Source of the DNA: Salmonella bongori NCTC 12419
Lineage (GTDB): Bacteria; Pseudomonadota; Gammaproteobacteria; Enterobacterales; Enterobacteriaceae
Direction: 5' to 3'
NCBI RefSeq assembly: GCF_000252995.1
Contig: NC_015761.1
Location: 2,666,001 to 2,730,000, forward strand
DNA length: 64,000 nt
The translations under genes and the position numbers were made by a program. Within the stretch, counting starts at the first letter, position 1. Each line of letters begins with the position of its first letter. Below the pieces are notes generated by a model. The model did not search any database. It saw only the letters and a program-made list of their open reading frames with translations, and was not told the DNA's origin. Positions 25,232 through 33,780 of the stretch are shown here, piece by piece.

Positions 25232-25366
25232 TGGTGCATCCGGGAGGATTACTCGCCTTACAGGCTCGCCCTGCGGGCCGTTGCTGACGCAACGTTATCC
25301 TTCCTGGTGCCAGCGGTAATTACCGCTATCTTATCCGCATCTTCATCGCTGAAAGTACGGAGAATA
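25232..25366 (-). repeat. 135-bp tRNA-associated repeat, copy 2
   Basis: Starts TGGTGCATCCGGGAGGATT, an exact copy of the tRNA-Arg 3' end, and follows copy 1 in sequence with few differences (e.g. TGAAGC/TGACGC in the loop). Copies 1 and 2 are 274 bp apart, so repeat + tRNA + spacer form one duplicated unit. Confidence 0.85.
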
Positions 25367-25443
25367 TGGTGCATCCGGGAGGATTCGAACCTCCGACCGC
25401 TCGGTTCGTAGCCGAGTACTCTATCCAGCTGAGCTACGGATGC
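25367..25443 (-). tRNA. argY: tRNA-Arg (ACG)
   Basis: 77 nt, identical in sequence to the copy at 25093-25169. Followed downstream (leftward) by the 135-bp repeat copy 2. Name by analogy with the E. coli cluster only. Confidence 0.97.
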
Positions 25444-25504
25444 ATCGGGAAACTTGCTTTACTGCCGATATTGATACCACTGAAAAGCCGTATCAAGTAA
25501 GAGA

Positions 25505-25581
25505 TGGTGCATCCGGGAGGATTCGAACCTCCGACCGCTCGGTTCGTAGCCGAGTACTCTATCCAGCTGAGCTACGGATGC
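25505..25581 (-). tRNA. argZ: tRNA-Arg (ACG)
   Basis: 77 nt, same sequence as the other three copies; a 61-bp spacer separates it from the next. Name by analogy with the E. coli cluster only. Confidence 0.97.
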
Positions 25582-25643
25582 ATCGGGAAACTTACTTTAC
25601 TGCAGATTTTGATACCGCTGAAAAAGCTGTATCAGGTAAGAGA

Positions 25644-25720
25644 TGGTGCATCCGGGAGGATTCGAACCTCCGACCGCTCGGTTCGTAGCCGAGTACTCTA
25701 TCCAGCTGAGCTACGGATGC
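25644..25720 (-). tRNA. argQ: tRNA-Arg (ACG), proximal copy
   Basis: 77 nt, same sequence as the other copies, directly following tRNA-Ser with a 3-bp spacer. Name by analogy with the E. coli cluster only. Confidence 0.97.
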
Positions 25721-25723
25721 AAA

Positions 25724-25816
25724 TGGCGGTGAGGCGGGGATTCGAACCCCGGATGCAGCTTTTGACCGCATACTCCCTTAGCAGGGGAGCGCCTTCAGCC
25801 TCTCGGCCACCTCACC
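25724..25816 (-). tRNA. serV: tRNA-Ser (GCT)
   Basis: 93 nt with a long variable arm, minus strand: GGTGAGGTGGCCGAGAGGC 5' end, anticodon loop CTGCTAA (GCU), TTCGAAT and an encoded CCA. It reads AGC/AGU codons. First gene of the cluster. Confidence 0.97.
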
Positions 25817-25877
25817 ACACGCCTCTTACGAGTGCTTCGAAGAACTTGTTTCTGCTCATCGTCGCTGCGTGGCGCAC

Positions 25878-25905
25878 ATATTACTTTCTGGGACTTATAA
25901 GTCAA
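25878..25905 (-). promoter_or_regulatory. Promoter of the serV-arg tRNA cluster
   Basis: On the minus strand TTGACT (25905-25900) and TAATAT (25883-25878) with a 16-bp spacer, followed by the GC-rich GTGCGCC expected of a stringently controlled discriminator. It lies about 60 bp before tRNA-Ser. The rest of the 25817-26132 gap shows no gene. Confidence 0.75.
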
Positions 25906-26087
25906 ACAATTTTTCCAGAGCTTTTATCGTTTGCACACTTCACGCTCAATTAGTCTGTAAAAAAACCAAAAAGAGTGTTTTATCAACAGATAAATTGACG
26001 AAATGTTGGCACCGTTCATGACGTGACACGCACAGCATCGCAGAAAAGAAGTTGAAAAAGGTAATGAAGAGACTATAAGGACAAACG

Positions 26088-26125
26088 AAAAAAGAGGCTG
26101 CGTCTCACCCGTAAAAGTGAGACGC
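26088..26125 (-). terminator. csrA terminator
   Basis: Stem GCGTCTCAC (26100-26108 on the plus strand) with GTGAGACGC (26117-26125); on the minus strand it is followed by CTCTTTTTTC. It lies just past the csrA stop. Confidence 0.9.
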
Positions 26126-26132
26126 GAAAACC

Positions 26133-26318
26133 TTAGTAGCTGGACTGCTGGGATTTTTCAGCCTGGATACGCTGGTAGATCTCTTCACGATGGACAGATA
26201 CTTCTTTCGGGGCATTCACGCCAATACGCACCTGGTTGCCCTTCACCCCTAAAACTGTCACGGTGACCTCATCGCCAATCATGAGGGTCTCACCAACTCG
26301 ACGAGTCAGAATCAGCAT
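26133..26318 (-). CDS. csrA: Carbon storage regulator CsrA
   Basis: A 61-residue RNA-binding dimer starting [18 protein letters not shown]; Leu4 and Arg44 (HREEIY) form the GGA-binding face. It represses or stabilises mRNAs for glycogen, motility and, in Salmonella, invasion genes, and is titrated by CsrB/C RNAs. Ribosome site AAGGAG at 26326-26331. It lies in its usual place between alaS and the serV-arg tRNAs, with its own upstream region of 233 bp. Confidence 0.98.
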
Positions 26319-26510
26319 TCTTTGCTCCTTGAAAGATTAAAAGAGTCGGGTCTCTCTGTATCCCGGCATTATCCATCATATAACGCCAAAAAGTAAGCGA
26401 TGACAAACACCTTAGGCGTAAGCAGTCACGGCATTACATTCTGTTAAACCTAAGTTTAGCCGATATACAAAACTTCAACCTGACTTTATCATTGTCGATA
26501 GCGTTGCCAT

Positions 26511-26538
26511 ACACACCGCAGCGTGGGCTGCGGTGTGT
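26511..26538. repeat. Strong hairpin after alaS
   Basis: ACACACCGCAGC and GCTGCGGTGTGT pair perfectly over 12 bp with a 4-base loop, 13 bp after the alaS stop. There is no T-run on the minus-strand side, so it may be a poor terminator or an mRNA-stabilising end. Confidence 0.6.
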
Positions 26539-26551
26539 TTAACGCTTATAA

Positions 26552-29182
26552 TTATTGCAATTTTGCGCTGACCCAGCCTTGCACACTGGCTAACGCTGCA
26601 GGCAGAGCTGCCGCATCCGTACCACCGGCTTGCGCCATGTCCGGACGACCGCCACCCTTACCGCCCACCTGCTGAGCGACCATACCAATCAGTTCCCCTG
26701 CTTTTACCCGGTCGGTCACATCCTTCGACACGCCCGCAATCAGAGAAACCTTACCTTCAGACACCGTTGCCAGTACGATAACGGCAGACCCTAGTTGATT
26801 TTTCAGATCATCAACCATCGTTCGCAGCATTTTAGGCTCAACGCCAGCAAGCTCGCTGACCAGGAGCTTCACGCCATTGAGATCGACCGCTTTACTGGAG
26901 AGATTCGCACTCTCCTGTGCCGCTGCCTGCTCCTTCAACTGCTGCAACTCTTTTTCCAGCTGACGCGTGCGCTCCAGCACAGCACGCACTTTGTCACCCA
27001 AATTCTGGCTGTCACCCTTCAGCAAATGCGCAATATCGTTTAAGCGATCGCTTTGCGCATGAACGGTGGCCATTGCGCCTTCGCCGGTTACCGCCTCAAT
27101 ACGACGAACGCCCGCCGCGGTACCTGATTCAGAGAGAATCCTGAACAGGCCGATATCGCCAGTGCGCGTTGCGTGAGTACCACCACACAGCTCGGTGGAG
27201 AAGTCGCCCATGCTCAATACGCGTACGCGTTCGTCATATTTCTCGCCAAACAGCGCCATTGCACCTTTCGCCTTCGCAGCCTCAAGATCCATAATATGCG
27301 TTTCGATCGGCAGGTTGCGACGGATTTGCGCATTCACCAGATCTTCAACCTCACGGATCTCCGACGGCTTCATCGCTTCATTGTGCGAAAAGTCGAAGCG
27401 CAGCACTTTATCGCTTACCAGAGAACCTTTCTGCGCAACGTGTGCCCCGAGCACCTGGCGCAGCGCCGCGTGCATCAGGTGCGTGGCGGAGTGGTTCAGC
27501 CGGATACGTGCGCGACGCGCCTCGTCCACGTCCGCCTGTACCGCATCACCCACCTTCAGCGCGCCCGCGGCCAGTTTACCGAGGTGGCCAATCGCCTGAC
27601 CATATTTTTGCGTATCATTCACGGCGAAGGTAAACCCAGTGCCCTTCAGTTCCCCTTTATCGCCGACCTGACCGCCTGATTCCGCATAGAATGGAGTCTG
27701 ATCCAGTACGACAACGGCTTCCTGCCCTGCACTAATCTCCTCAACCGCTTTACCGTCGACAAACAGAGCGGTCACTTTACCGTTCAGTTCCAGATGGTCG
27801 TAACCTTTAAATTCAGAGGCGCTATCAACGCGGATCATCGCATTATAGTCCGCGCCAAAACCGCTGGCTTCGCGCGCGCGGCAGCGTTGCTCTTCCATGG
27901 CGGCTTCAAAACCGGCTTCGTCGACTTTAATGTTGCGCTCACGACAAACGTCTGCCGTCAGGTCAACCGGGAAGCCGTAAGTGTCATACAAACGGAAAGC
28001 GGTTTCGCCATCCAGAGTGTCGCCCTGCAATTTTGCCAGTTCTTCATCCAGCAGAGCCAGACCGCGTTCCAGCGTGCGGGCAAACTGCTCTTCTTCAGTC
28101 TTCAGAACCTGCTCAACCTGCGCTTGCTGACGTTTGAGTTCTTCGCCTGCGGAACCCATCACCTCAATCAGCGGCCCGACCAGCTTGTAGAAGAAGGTCT
28201 CTTTTGCCCCCAGCATGTTGCCATGACGGACTGCGCGACGAATGATGCGGCGCAACACATAGCCACGGTTTTCATTCGACGGCAAAACACCATCGGCCAC
28301 CAGGAATGCGCAAGAACGGATATGGTCTGCAATGACGCGCAGCGACTTATTGCTGAGATCGCTGGCGCCGGTCACTTTTGCTACCGCTTCTATCAACGTA
28401 CGGAACAAATCGATTTCATAGTTAGAGTTGACGTGTTGCAATACTGCAGCAATACGTTCCAGCCCCATACCGGTATCCACAGACGGTTTCGGCAACGGTT
28501 CCATCGTGCCGTCAGCCTGACGGTTGAACTGCATGAAGACGATGTTCCAGATCTCAATATAGCGATCGCCGTCTTCTTCCGGACTTCCCGGAGGGCCGCC
28601 CCAGATATGGTCGCCATGATCGTAGAAGATTTCGGTACACGGACCACACGGACCGGTGTCGCCCATCTGCCAGAAGTTATCCGATGCGTACGGCGCACCT
28701 TTGTTGTCGCCGATGCGGATAATTCGCTCGCGCGGGATCCCGACTTCTTTTTCCCAGATTTCATAGGCTTCGTCGTCGGTTTCATAGACGGTAACCCACA
28801 AACGCTCTTTCGGCAGGGCAAACCAGTTTTCACCGGTCAGCAATTCCCATGCGAACTGAATGGCATCATGTTTGAAGTAATCGCCGAAGCTGAAGTTACC
28901 CAGCATTTCGAAGAAAGTATGGTGACGTGCAGTGTATCCGACGTTTTCCAGATCGTTGTGTTTACCCCCCGCGCGTACACAACGCTGGGAAGTGGTTGCA
29001 CGGGAATAATTACGCTTATCGAGCCCAAGGAAAACATCCTTGAACTGGTTCATCCCGGCGTTGGTAAACAACAGAGTGGGGTCATTGTTAGGCACCAGGG
29101 AACTGCTGGCAACTACCTGGTGTCCTTTGCTATGGAAAAAGTCGAGAAACGCCTGACGGATCTCAGCGGTGCTCTTGCTCAT
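26552..29182 (-). CDS. alaS: Alanyl-tRNA synthetase AlaS
   Basis: An 876-residue class II synthetase: catalytic core with HHTFFEMLGNFSFGDYF (motif region, about residues 87-103), tRNA-recognition domain, editing domain with HSATHLMHAALR and the CGGTHATRTG zinc site, and C-terminal DHHA1/oligomerisation domain ending ASVQGWVSAKLQ. It charges tRNA-Ala and clears Ser/Gly errors. Full length, no defect. The opposite strand is also open for long stretches, which I reject as coding. Confidence 0.98.
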   Translation of the reverse strand: MSKSTAEIRQAFLDFFHSKGHQVVASSSLVPNNDPTLLFTNAGMNQFKDVFLGLDKRNYSRATTSQRCVRAGGKHNDLENVGYTARHHTFFEMLGNFSFGDYFKHDAIQFAWELLTGENWFALPKERLWVTVYETDDEAYEIWEKEVGIPRERIIRIGDNKGAPYASDNFWQMGDTGPCGPCTEIFYDHGDHIWGGPPGSPEEDGDRYIEIWNIVFMQFNRQADGTMEPLPKPSVDTGMGLERIAAVLQHVNSNYEIDLFRTLIEAVAKVTGASDLSNKSLRVIADHIRSCAFLVADGVLPSNENRGYVLRRIIRRAVRHGNMLGAKETFFYKLVGPLIEVMGSAGEELKRQQAQVEQVLKTEEEQFARTLERGLALLDEELAKLQGDTLDGETAFRLYDTYGFPVDLTADVCRERNIKVDEAGFEAAMEEQRCRAREASGFGADYNAMIRVDSASEFKGYDHLELNGKVTALFVDGKAVEEISAGQEAVVVLDQTPFYAESGGQVGDKGELKGTGFTFAVNDTQKYGQAIGHLGKLAAGALKVGDAVQADVDEARRARIRLNHSATHLMHAALRQVLGAHVAQKGSLVSDKVLRFDFSHNEAMKPSEIREVEDLVNAQIRRNLPIETHIMDLEAAKAKGAMALFGEKYDERVRVLSMGDFSTELCGGTHATRTGDIGLFRILSESGTAAGVRRIEAVTGEGAMATVHAQSDRLNDIAHLLKGDSQNLGDKVRAVLERTRQLEKELQQLKEQAAAQESANLSSKAVDLNGVKLLVSELAGVEPKMLRTMVDDLKNQLGSAVIVLATVSEGKVSLIAGVSKDVTDRVKAGELIGMVAQQVGGKGGGRPDMAQAGGTDAAALPAALASVQGWVSAKLQ

Positions 29183-29426
29183 AATTATCCTGAAATCAAG
29201 CTACACTTCATCCTTCAAACCGCCTCGGCGTTAACGGTGAGTTATCCGGTCACTGACTTTAGTAAGCTCCGGGACTCACTTGCCGCCTTGATGCGGCTTG
29301 AATGATTTTGTGTATTTAAGGAATATTCGTCGCAAACGCGGTTCGCCGTTAAGCAACCCGCGTCCAGACGGAAAAAGTGGGAATAAGATAAGTTTTCTTT
29401 ACCGGGAAGTAAAATCCCGTATGCGC

Positions 29427-29927
29427 TCAATCTGCAAAATTTCGCCATATCTCCTGGATATCCTCCATCAGATACCCGCGATAGAGCAAAAAGCGCTGTA
29501 CCTTAACCTTTTCTGAAAATGCAGAGGGGAGAGGCTCACCATATTTGCGAACGGCCTGTTCACGAGCCATTTCACTCCAGTCAATCTCACATTCACGCAT
29601 CGCTTTCTCCGTCGATTCGCGGGCGATGCCTTTCTGGTTCAGTTCCTGACGAATACGCGCCGGGCCATAACCTTTGCGGCTACGACTGGCGATAAAGCGC
29701 ATCACAAAACGATTGTCATCAAGGTAGTGATGTTCGTAGCACCAGGCGATCACGCGATCGTAATCGTCTGCCGTTGCATCGATCGCTTCCGGCCCATTTT
29801 TTCCCATCACCGGCGCGGAGAGTTTACGCCGCAATTCCTGTTCACTGTGATCGCGAACAGCAAGAATGCGTACCGCGCGATCGAGAAGACGGGCATAAGC
29901 GGGACGGCGAGGTATGGGGTCACTCAT
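29427..29927 (-). CDS. recX: RecA inhibitor RecX
   Basis: A 166-residue protein of tandem three-helix repeats starting MSDPIPRRPAYARLLDRAVRILAVRDHSEQEL; conserved GYGPARIRQELNQKGI near residues 76-91. It binds RecA filaments and limits their extension. It lies 115 bp after recA, behind the recA terminator, so it is made by partial read-through and induced in SOS. Confidence 0.94.
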   Translation of the reverse strand: MSDPIPRRPAYARLLDRAVRILAVRDHSEQELRRKLSAPVMGKNGPEAIDATADDYDRVIAWCYEHHYLDDNRFVMRFIASRSRKGYGPARIRQELNQKGIARESTEKAMRECEIDWSEMAREQAVRKYGEPLPSAFSEKVKVQRFLLYRGYLMEDIQEIWRNFAD

Positions 29928-29951
29928 AAAACACCTTTACCAGAGTAAATG

Positions 29952-29979
29952 CAAAAGGGCCGCATAAATGCAGCCCTTG
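29952..29979 (-). terminator. recA terminator / recX attenuator
   Basis: On the minus strand AAGGGCTGCATTTATGCGGCCCTTTT: a GC-rich stem with a short loop, then T-run. In E. coli the matching hairpin lets about 5-10 percent of transcripts continue into recX. Confidence 0.85.
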
Positions 29980-29994
29980 ATGGTAATTTAACGT

Positions 29995-30030
29995 ATTGCC
30001 AGATGACAGCTTCGCTTTATCCGGCCTACG
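29995..30030. repeat. Partial REP between recA and recX
   Basis: TTGCCAGATGACAGCTTCGCTTTATCCGG resembles a degenerate REP unit; it adds a second hairpin after the recA stop. Confidence 0.6.
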
Positions 30031-30042
30031 GTTACCTGATGA

Positions 30043-31104
30043 TTAAAAATCTTCGTTGGTTTCTGCAACGCCTTCGCTGTCGTCCACTGAGAAATCAGGA
30101 GTAGAATCCTGATTGCTTAGCAGCAATTCGCGTACTTTTTTCTCGATCTCTTTTGCTGTCGCTGGGTTCTCTTTCAGCCAGGTGGTCGCGTTTGCTTTAC
30201 CCTGTCCAATCTTCTCGCCGTTGTAGCTGTACCATGCGCCTGCTTTTTCGATCAGCTTCTCTTTCACGCCGAGATCAACCAGCTCGCCATAGAAGTTGAT
30301 GCCTTCACCGTAGAGAATCTGAAACTCGGCCTGCTTAAACGGCGCGGCGATTTTGTTTTTCACCACCTTAACACGCGTTTCGCTACCTACGACGTTGTCG
30401 CCCTCTTTCACCGCGCCAATACGACGGATATCAAGACGAACAGAAGCGTAGAATTTCAGCGCGTTACCGCCAGTCGTGGTTTCAGGGTTGCCAAACATCA
30501 CGCCAATCTTCATACGGATCTGGTTGATAAAAATCAGCAGCGTGTTGGACTGTTTCAGGTTACCTGCCAACTTACGCATCGCCTGGCTCATCATACGCGC
30601 CGCGAGGCCCATATGAGAGTCGCCAATCTCGCCTTCGATTTCCGCTTTCGGCGTTAACGCCGCGACGGAGTCGACGACAATAACGTCCACCGCGCCTGAG
30701 CGCGCCAGTGCGTCACAGATTTCCAACGCCTGCTCACCGGTATCCGGTTGAGAACAGAGCAGGTTATCAATATCGACGCCCAGCTTACGTGCGTAGATAG
30801 GATCGAGCGCGTGTTCAGCATCGATAAATGCACAGGTTTTACCTTCACGCTGCGCTGCGGCAATCACCTGCAGGGTCAGCGTGGTTTTACCGGAAGATTC
30901 CGGCCCATAAATTTCGACGATACGGCCCATCGGCAGACCGCCCGCACCGAGTGCGATGTCCAGTGAAAGCGAACCGGTGGAGATAGTTTCTACATCCATA
31001 GAACGGTCTTCACCCAGACGCATGATGGAGCCTTTACCAAATTGCTTTTCAATTTGGCCCAGTGCTGCCGCCAACGCTTTCTGTTTGTTTTCGTCGATAG
31101 CCAT
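30043..31104 (-). CDS. recA: Recombinase RecA
   Basis: A 353-residue strand-exchange ATPase and LexA co-protease. Walker A GPESSGKTT near residues 66-74, Walker B VIVVDSVAAL near 140-149, L2 loop MKIGVMFGNPETTTGG near 197-212. The start is MAIDENKQKAL at 31104 with AGGAGTAAT upstream; an in-frame codon at 31119 lies before the ribosome site. Controlled by LexA through the SOS box at 31173-31192. The acidic tail (VDDSEGVAETNEDF) is present. Confidence 0.99.
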   Translation of the reverse strand: MAIDENKQKALAAALGQIEKQFGKGSIMRLGEDRSMDVETISTGSLSLDIALGAGGLPMGRIVEIYGPESSGKTTLTLQVIAAAQREGKTCAFIDAEHALDPIYARKLGVDIDNLLCSQPDTGEQALEICDALARSGAVDVIVVDSVAALTPKAEIEGEIGDSHMGLAARMMSQAMRKLAGNLKQSNTLLIFINQIRMKIGVMFGNPETTTGGNALKFYASVRLDIRRIGAVKEGDNVVGSETRVKVVKNKIAAPFKQAEFQILYGEGINFYGELVDLGVKEKLIEKAGAWYSYNGEKIGQGKANATTWLKENPATAKEIEKKVRELLLSNQDSTPDFSVDDSEGVAETNEDF

Positions 31105-31172
31105 TATTACTCCTGTCATGCAACTTGGTATTGAACCGGATAGATAGTGAATTCGTACTGTTGAAGCAATTA

Positions 31173-31192
31173 TACTGTATGCTCATACAGTA
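31173..31192. promoter_or_regulatory. LexA (SOS) box of recA
   Basis: TACTGTATGCTCATACAGTA, a near-perfect CTG-N10-CAG palindrome, 69-88 bp before the recA start. It ends flush against the pncC stop codon on the same strand, so pncC read-through crosses the recA operator. Confidence 0.97.
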
Positions 31193-31690
31193 TCAAGTGT
31201 TTTGTAGAAATTGTTGCCACAGCGTGTGTAGCGCGTATATCGTCGCCTGCCGGCGCACTGATTCACGATCGCCTCTGAAGCATTCCCGACGCGTAATCCC
31301 CTCGCCGCTGACGCTGGCGAAAGCAAACCACACCGTGCCAACCGGCTTTTCTTCACTACCGCCATCAGGCCCGGCAATCCCGCTAATAGAGATAGCAAAA
31401 TCGGCGCGAGCGGCCTTCAGCGCCCCAATCGCCATTTCTACCACTACAGCCTCGCTGACCGCGCCATGTTGCGCCAGGGTCTCTTCACGCACGCCAATCA
31501 TCTGCGCTTTGGCTTCATTACTATAGGTGACAAACCCGCGTTCAAACCAGGCGGAACTTCCGGCGATATCGGTAATGGCTTTCGCCAGCCAGCCGCCGGT
31601 ACAAGACTCTGCTGTCGTTACAGTCGCGCCGCGCGCTTTTAATGCCTGTCCGACCAGCTCGCTAAGCTGCATCAGTTCACTGTCAGTCAT
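31193..31690 (-). CDS. pncC: Nicotinamide-nucleotide amidase PncC (YgaD)
   Basis: A 165-residue CinA C-terminal-domain enzyme that deamidates NMN to nicotinate mononucleotide, recycling NAD breakdown products. The catalytic segment TTAESCTGGW (Ser29-Cys30 region) and the SGIAGPDGG loop are present. Two adjacent ATG codons occur at 31693 and 31690; the second is better spaced from AGAGG. It is upstream of recA on the same strand. Confidence 0.93.
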   Translation of the reverse strand: MTDSELMQLSELVGQALKARGATVTTAESCTGGWLAKAITDIAGSSAWFERGFVTYSNEAKAQMIGVREETLAQHGAVSEAVVVEMAIGALKAARADFAISISGIAGPDGGSEEKPVGTVWFAFASVSGEGITRRECFRGDRESVRRQATIYALHTLWQQFLQNT

Positions 31691-31836
31691 CATGACCTCT
31701 GTCAGTTAGAAATCCTGCCGGACAAGATAGCATTTTCCAGCCCGGGATGGGGATGAGCTGTCGGTTTTACGAGAAAGGTTCCGAAAAATGTGTGGACCGG
31801 CGGAAAACAGTACCGGGTGACAACGCGCGGACAACC

Positions 31837-31863
31837 TATCCGGCTTAGAAGGAAAGCCGGATA
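31837..31863. repeat. REP hairpin between pncC and mltB
   Basis: TATCCGGCTT and AAGCCGGATA pair perfectly with a 7-base loop, 11 bp after the mltB stop; a likely mRNA 3'-end structure. Confidence 0.8.
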
Positions 31864-31874
31864 AGATAAAAAAA

Positions 31875-32951
31875 TTAGCGCACCCGCGCCAGCGCTACTG
31901 CCTGTCCCAATTGCCAAACCGCCATTGCATAATGTGTACTGTGGTTATAGCGGGTAATAGTGTAAAAGTTCGGCAGGCCGTACCAGTACTGGTAACCAGT
32001 ACCGATATCCAGACGAAGCAGACTGGCTTCCCGATGATTGCCCAACGATTGCTGCGGTGTTAGGCCTGCGGCGGCAAGCTGGGAGATGCTGTATTTGGTT
32101 TTGAAGCCATTCGCCAGCCCCGGCGCCTGGCCATTAGCCGGTATCGCGACCATATCGCCTTTCACCCAACCATGCGCTTTGAAATAGTTTGCCACGCTGC
32201 CGATGGCATCAACCGGGTCCCACAGGTTGATGTGATTGTCGCCATTGAAATCAACCGCATATTCTTTATAAGAGGACGGCATAAACTGACCATAGCCCAT
32301 TGCGCCGGCAAAAGAACCTTTCAGATTGAGCGGATCGTCTCGTTCATCGCGCGCCATCAGCAGGAAGGTCTCCAGCTCGCCGGAAAAGTATTCCGCCCGG
32401 CGCGGATAATTAAATGATAACGTCGCCAGCGCATCCAGAATTCGCGTTTTTCCCATGATACGCCCCCAGCGGGTTTCCACGCCGATGATGCCCACAATGA
32501 TCTCCGGCGGTACGCCATAGACCTGCCAGGCGCGGTTCAGCGCGTCTTCATACTGATTCCAGAACACGACGCCGTTTTGCACGTTATCGGGCGTAATAAA
32601 TTGTTTGCGGTAGCGCAGCCATGCGCCATTTGGTCCGGCGGGCGGCTGAGTGGTCGGCGCCTGTCTGTCCATCAAACGCAAGACGTAGTCCAGGCGCTTC
32701 GCCTGCGACAAAATTTCCTGCAACTGCTGACGATCGAAGCCGTGCTTGCTGACCATTTTATCGATGAACTGCTGAGCGTTGGGATTGTTAGCGAAATCGC
32801 CCCCCATCAACATGACATTATGCTGAGGCTCCAGTAGAAAGCCGCCGGACGGTACGCCTGCGGTCTGAGTTTCCTGAGGTTTAGGCTTGCTGCTACAGGC
32901 GGCAAGCAACACAAAAAGGGGGAGTAACGCTACATAACGACGCTTGAACAT
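31875..32951 (-). CDS. mltB: Membrane-bound lytic transglycosylase B (lipoprotein)
   Basis: A 358-residue outer-membrane lipoprotein that cleaves peptidoglycan to 1,6-anhydromuropeptides. Signal peptide with lipobox LLAAC (lipid Cys19), catalytic Glu159 in GVETRWG, and the SltB-type segments GAMGYGQFMPSSY and DFNGDNHINLWDP (EF-hand-like calcium site). Start MFKRRYVALL at 32951; the open frame further upstream would bury the signal peptide. It is divergent from srlA. Confidence 0.95.
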   Translation of the reverse strand: MFKRRYVALLPLFVLLAACSSKPKPQETQTAGVPSGGFLLEPQHNVMLMGGDFANNPNAQQFIDKMVSKHGFDRQQLQEILSQAKRLDYVLRLMDRQAPTTQPPAGPNGAWLRYRKQFITPDNVQNGVVFWNQYEDALNRAWQVYGVPPEIIVGIIGVETRWGRIMGKTRILDALATLSFNYPRRAEYFSGELETFLLMARDERDDPLNLKGSFAGAMGYGQFMPSSYKEYAVDFNGDNHINLWDPVDAIGSVANYFKAHGWVKGDMVAIPANGQAPGLANGFKTKYSISQLAAAGLTPQQSLGNHREASLLRLDIGTGYQYWYGLPNFYTITRYNHSTHYAMAVWQLGQAVALARVR

Positions 32952-33126
32952 GAGACATCCATTAAACAGATTCAGCCAGGGAGAAGTATGGTAAAGCATC
33001 CCCCATCACACAAGGAAGCGGTAGCCGCGCTCCTTCACAGAATTTACACCGCGCTTTCATTCCTTCCCCCACATTTGCGAACCTCCACGCAATAAACTTT
33101 CAAAACAAAATATTTATCTTTCATTT

Positions 33127-33142
33127 TGCGATCAAAATAACA
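33127..33142 (+). promoter_or_regulatory. Candidate CRP site of the srl operon
   Basis: TGCGA-N6-TAACA is a fair match to TGTGA-N6-TCACA, 75-90 bp before srlA in the AT-rich mltB-srlA gap, where catabolite control of glucitol genes is expected. Confidence 0.5.
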
Positions 33143-33216
33143 CTTTTAAAACTTTCAATCTGATTAAAATAAAAAGGAGGTTAGCAAGAAAACTAAAAAC
33201 CCTACAGGAGAGAACA

Positions 33217-33780
33217 ATGATCGAGACCATTACACAGGGTGCGGAGTGGTTCATCGGGTTATTCCAGAAAGGCGGAGAAGTGTTTACTGGTATGGTTACC
33301 GGCATTCTGCCGCTGCTGATTAGCCTGCTGGTCATCATGAATGCACTGATCAACTTTATCGGCCAGCAGCGTATTGAGCGTTTTGCCCAACGCTGTGCCG
33401 GAAACCCGTTATCCCGCTATCTGTTGCTGCCATGCATCGGTACGTTTGTTTTTTGTAATCCGATGACGCTCAGCCTGGGACGCTTTATGCCGGAGAAGTA
33501 CAAGCCGAGCTATTACGCAGCGGCCTCCTACAGTTGCCACTCCATGAACGGCCTGTTTCCGCATATCAATCCCGGCGAGCTGTTTGTTTATCTGGGCGTT
33601 GCCAGCGGACTGACCACGTCAGGCCTGCCTCTCGGTCCGCTCGCGGTGAGCTATCTGTTGGTGGGGCTGGTAACAAACTTTTTCCGCGGTTGGGTCACCG
33701 ATCTCACTACCGCGATTTTCGAGAAAAAAATGGGAATTCAACTGGATCAGAAAGTCCATCTGACGGGAGCGACGTCATGA
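33217..33780 (+). CDS. srlA: Glucitol PTS EIIC subunit SrlA
   Basis: A 187-residue membrane component (IIC2 part) of the glucitol/sorbitol phosphotransferase system, with three to four hydrophobic segments and the family block SYSCHSMNGLFPHINPGELFVYLG. Start MIETITQGAEWF has CAGGAGAG upstream. Its stop overlaps srlE (ATGA at 33777-33780). Confidence 0.95.
   Translation: MIETITQGAEWFIGLFQKGGEVFTGMVTGILPLLISLLVIMNALINFIGQQRIERFAQRCAGNPLSRYLLLPCIGTFVFCNPMTLSLGRFMPEKYKPSYYAAASYSCHSMNGLFPHINPGELFVYLGVASGLTTSGLPLGPLAVSYLLVGLVTNFFRGWVTDLTTAIFEKKMGIQLDQKVHLTGATS

Noticed and set aside
24958..25720. Regularly spaced near-identical units that could suggest a CRISPR array
   Set aside because: The repeated units are complete 77-nt tRNA genes with ACG anticodon and the spacers are similar to each other.
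25092..25953. Overlapping short plus-strand ORFs with repeated peptide sequences
   Set aside because: They are translations across the complementary strand of repeated tRNA-Arg genes.
27794..29305. 503-codon open frame on the plus strand opposite alaS
   Set aside because: It mirrors the alaS codon pattern, shows no family motifs, has no ribosome site and overlaps a certain gene; long antisense frames are common opposite GC-rich codon-biased genes.
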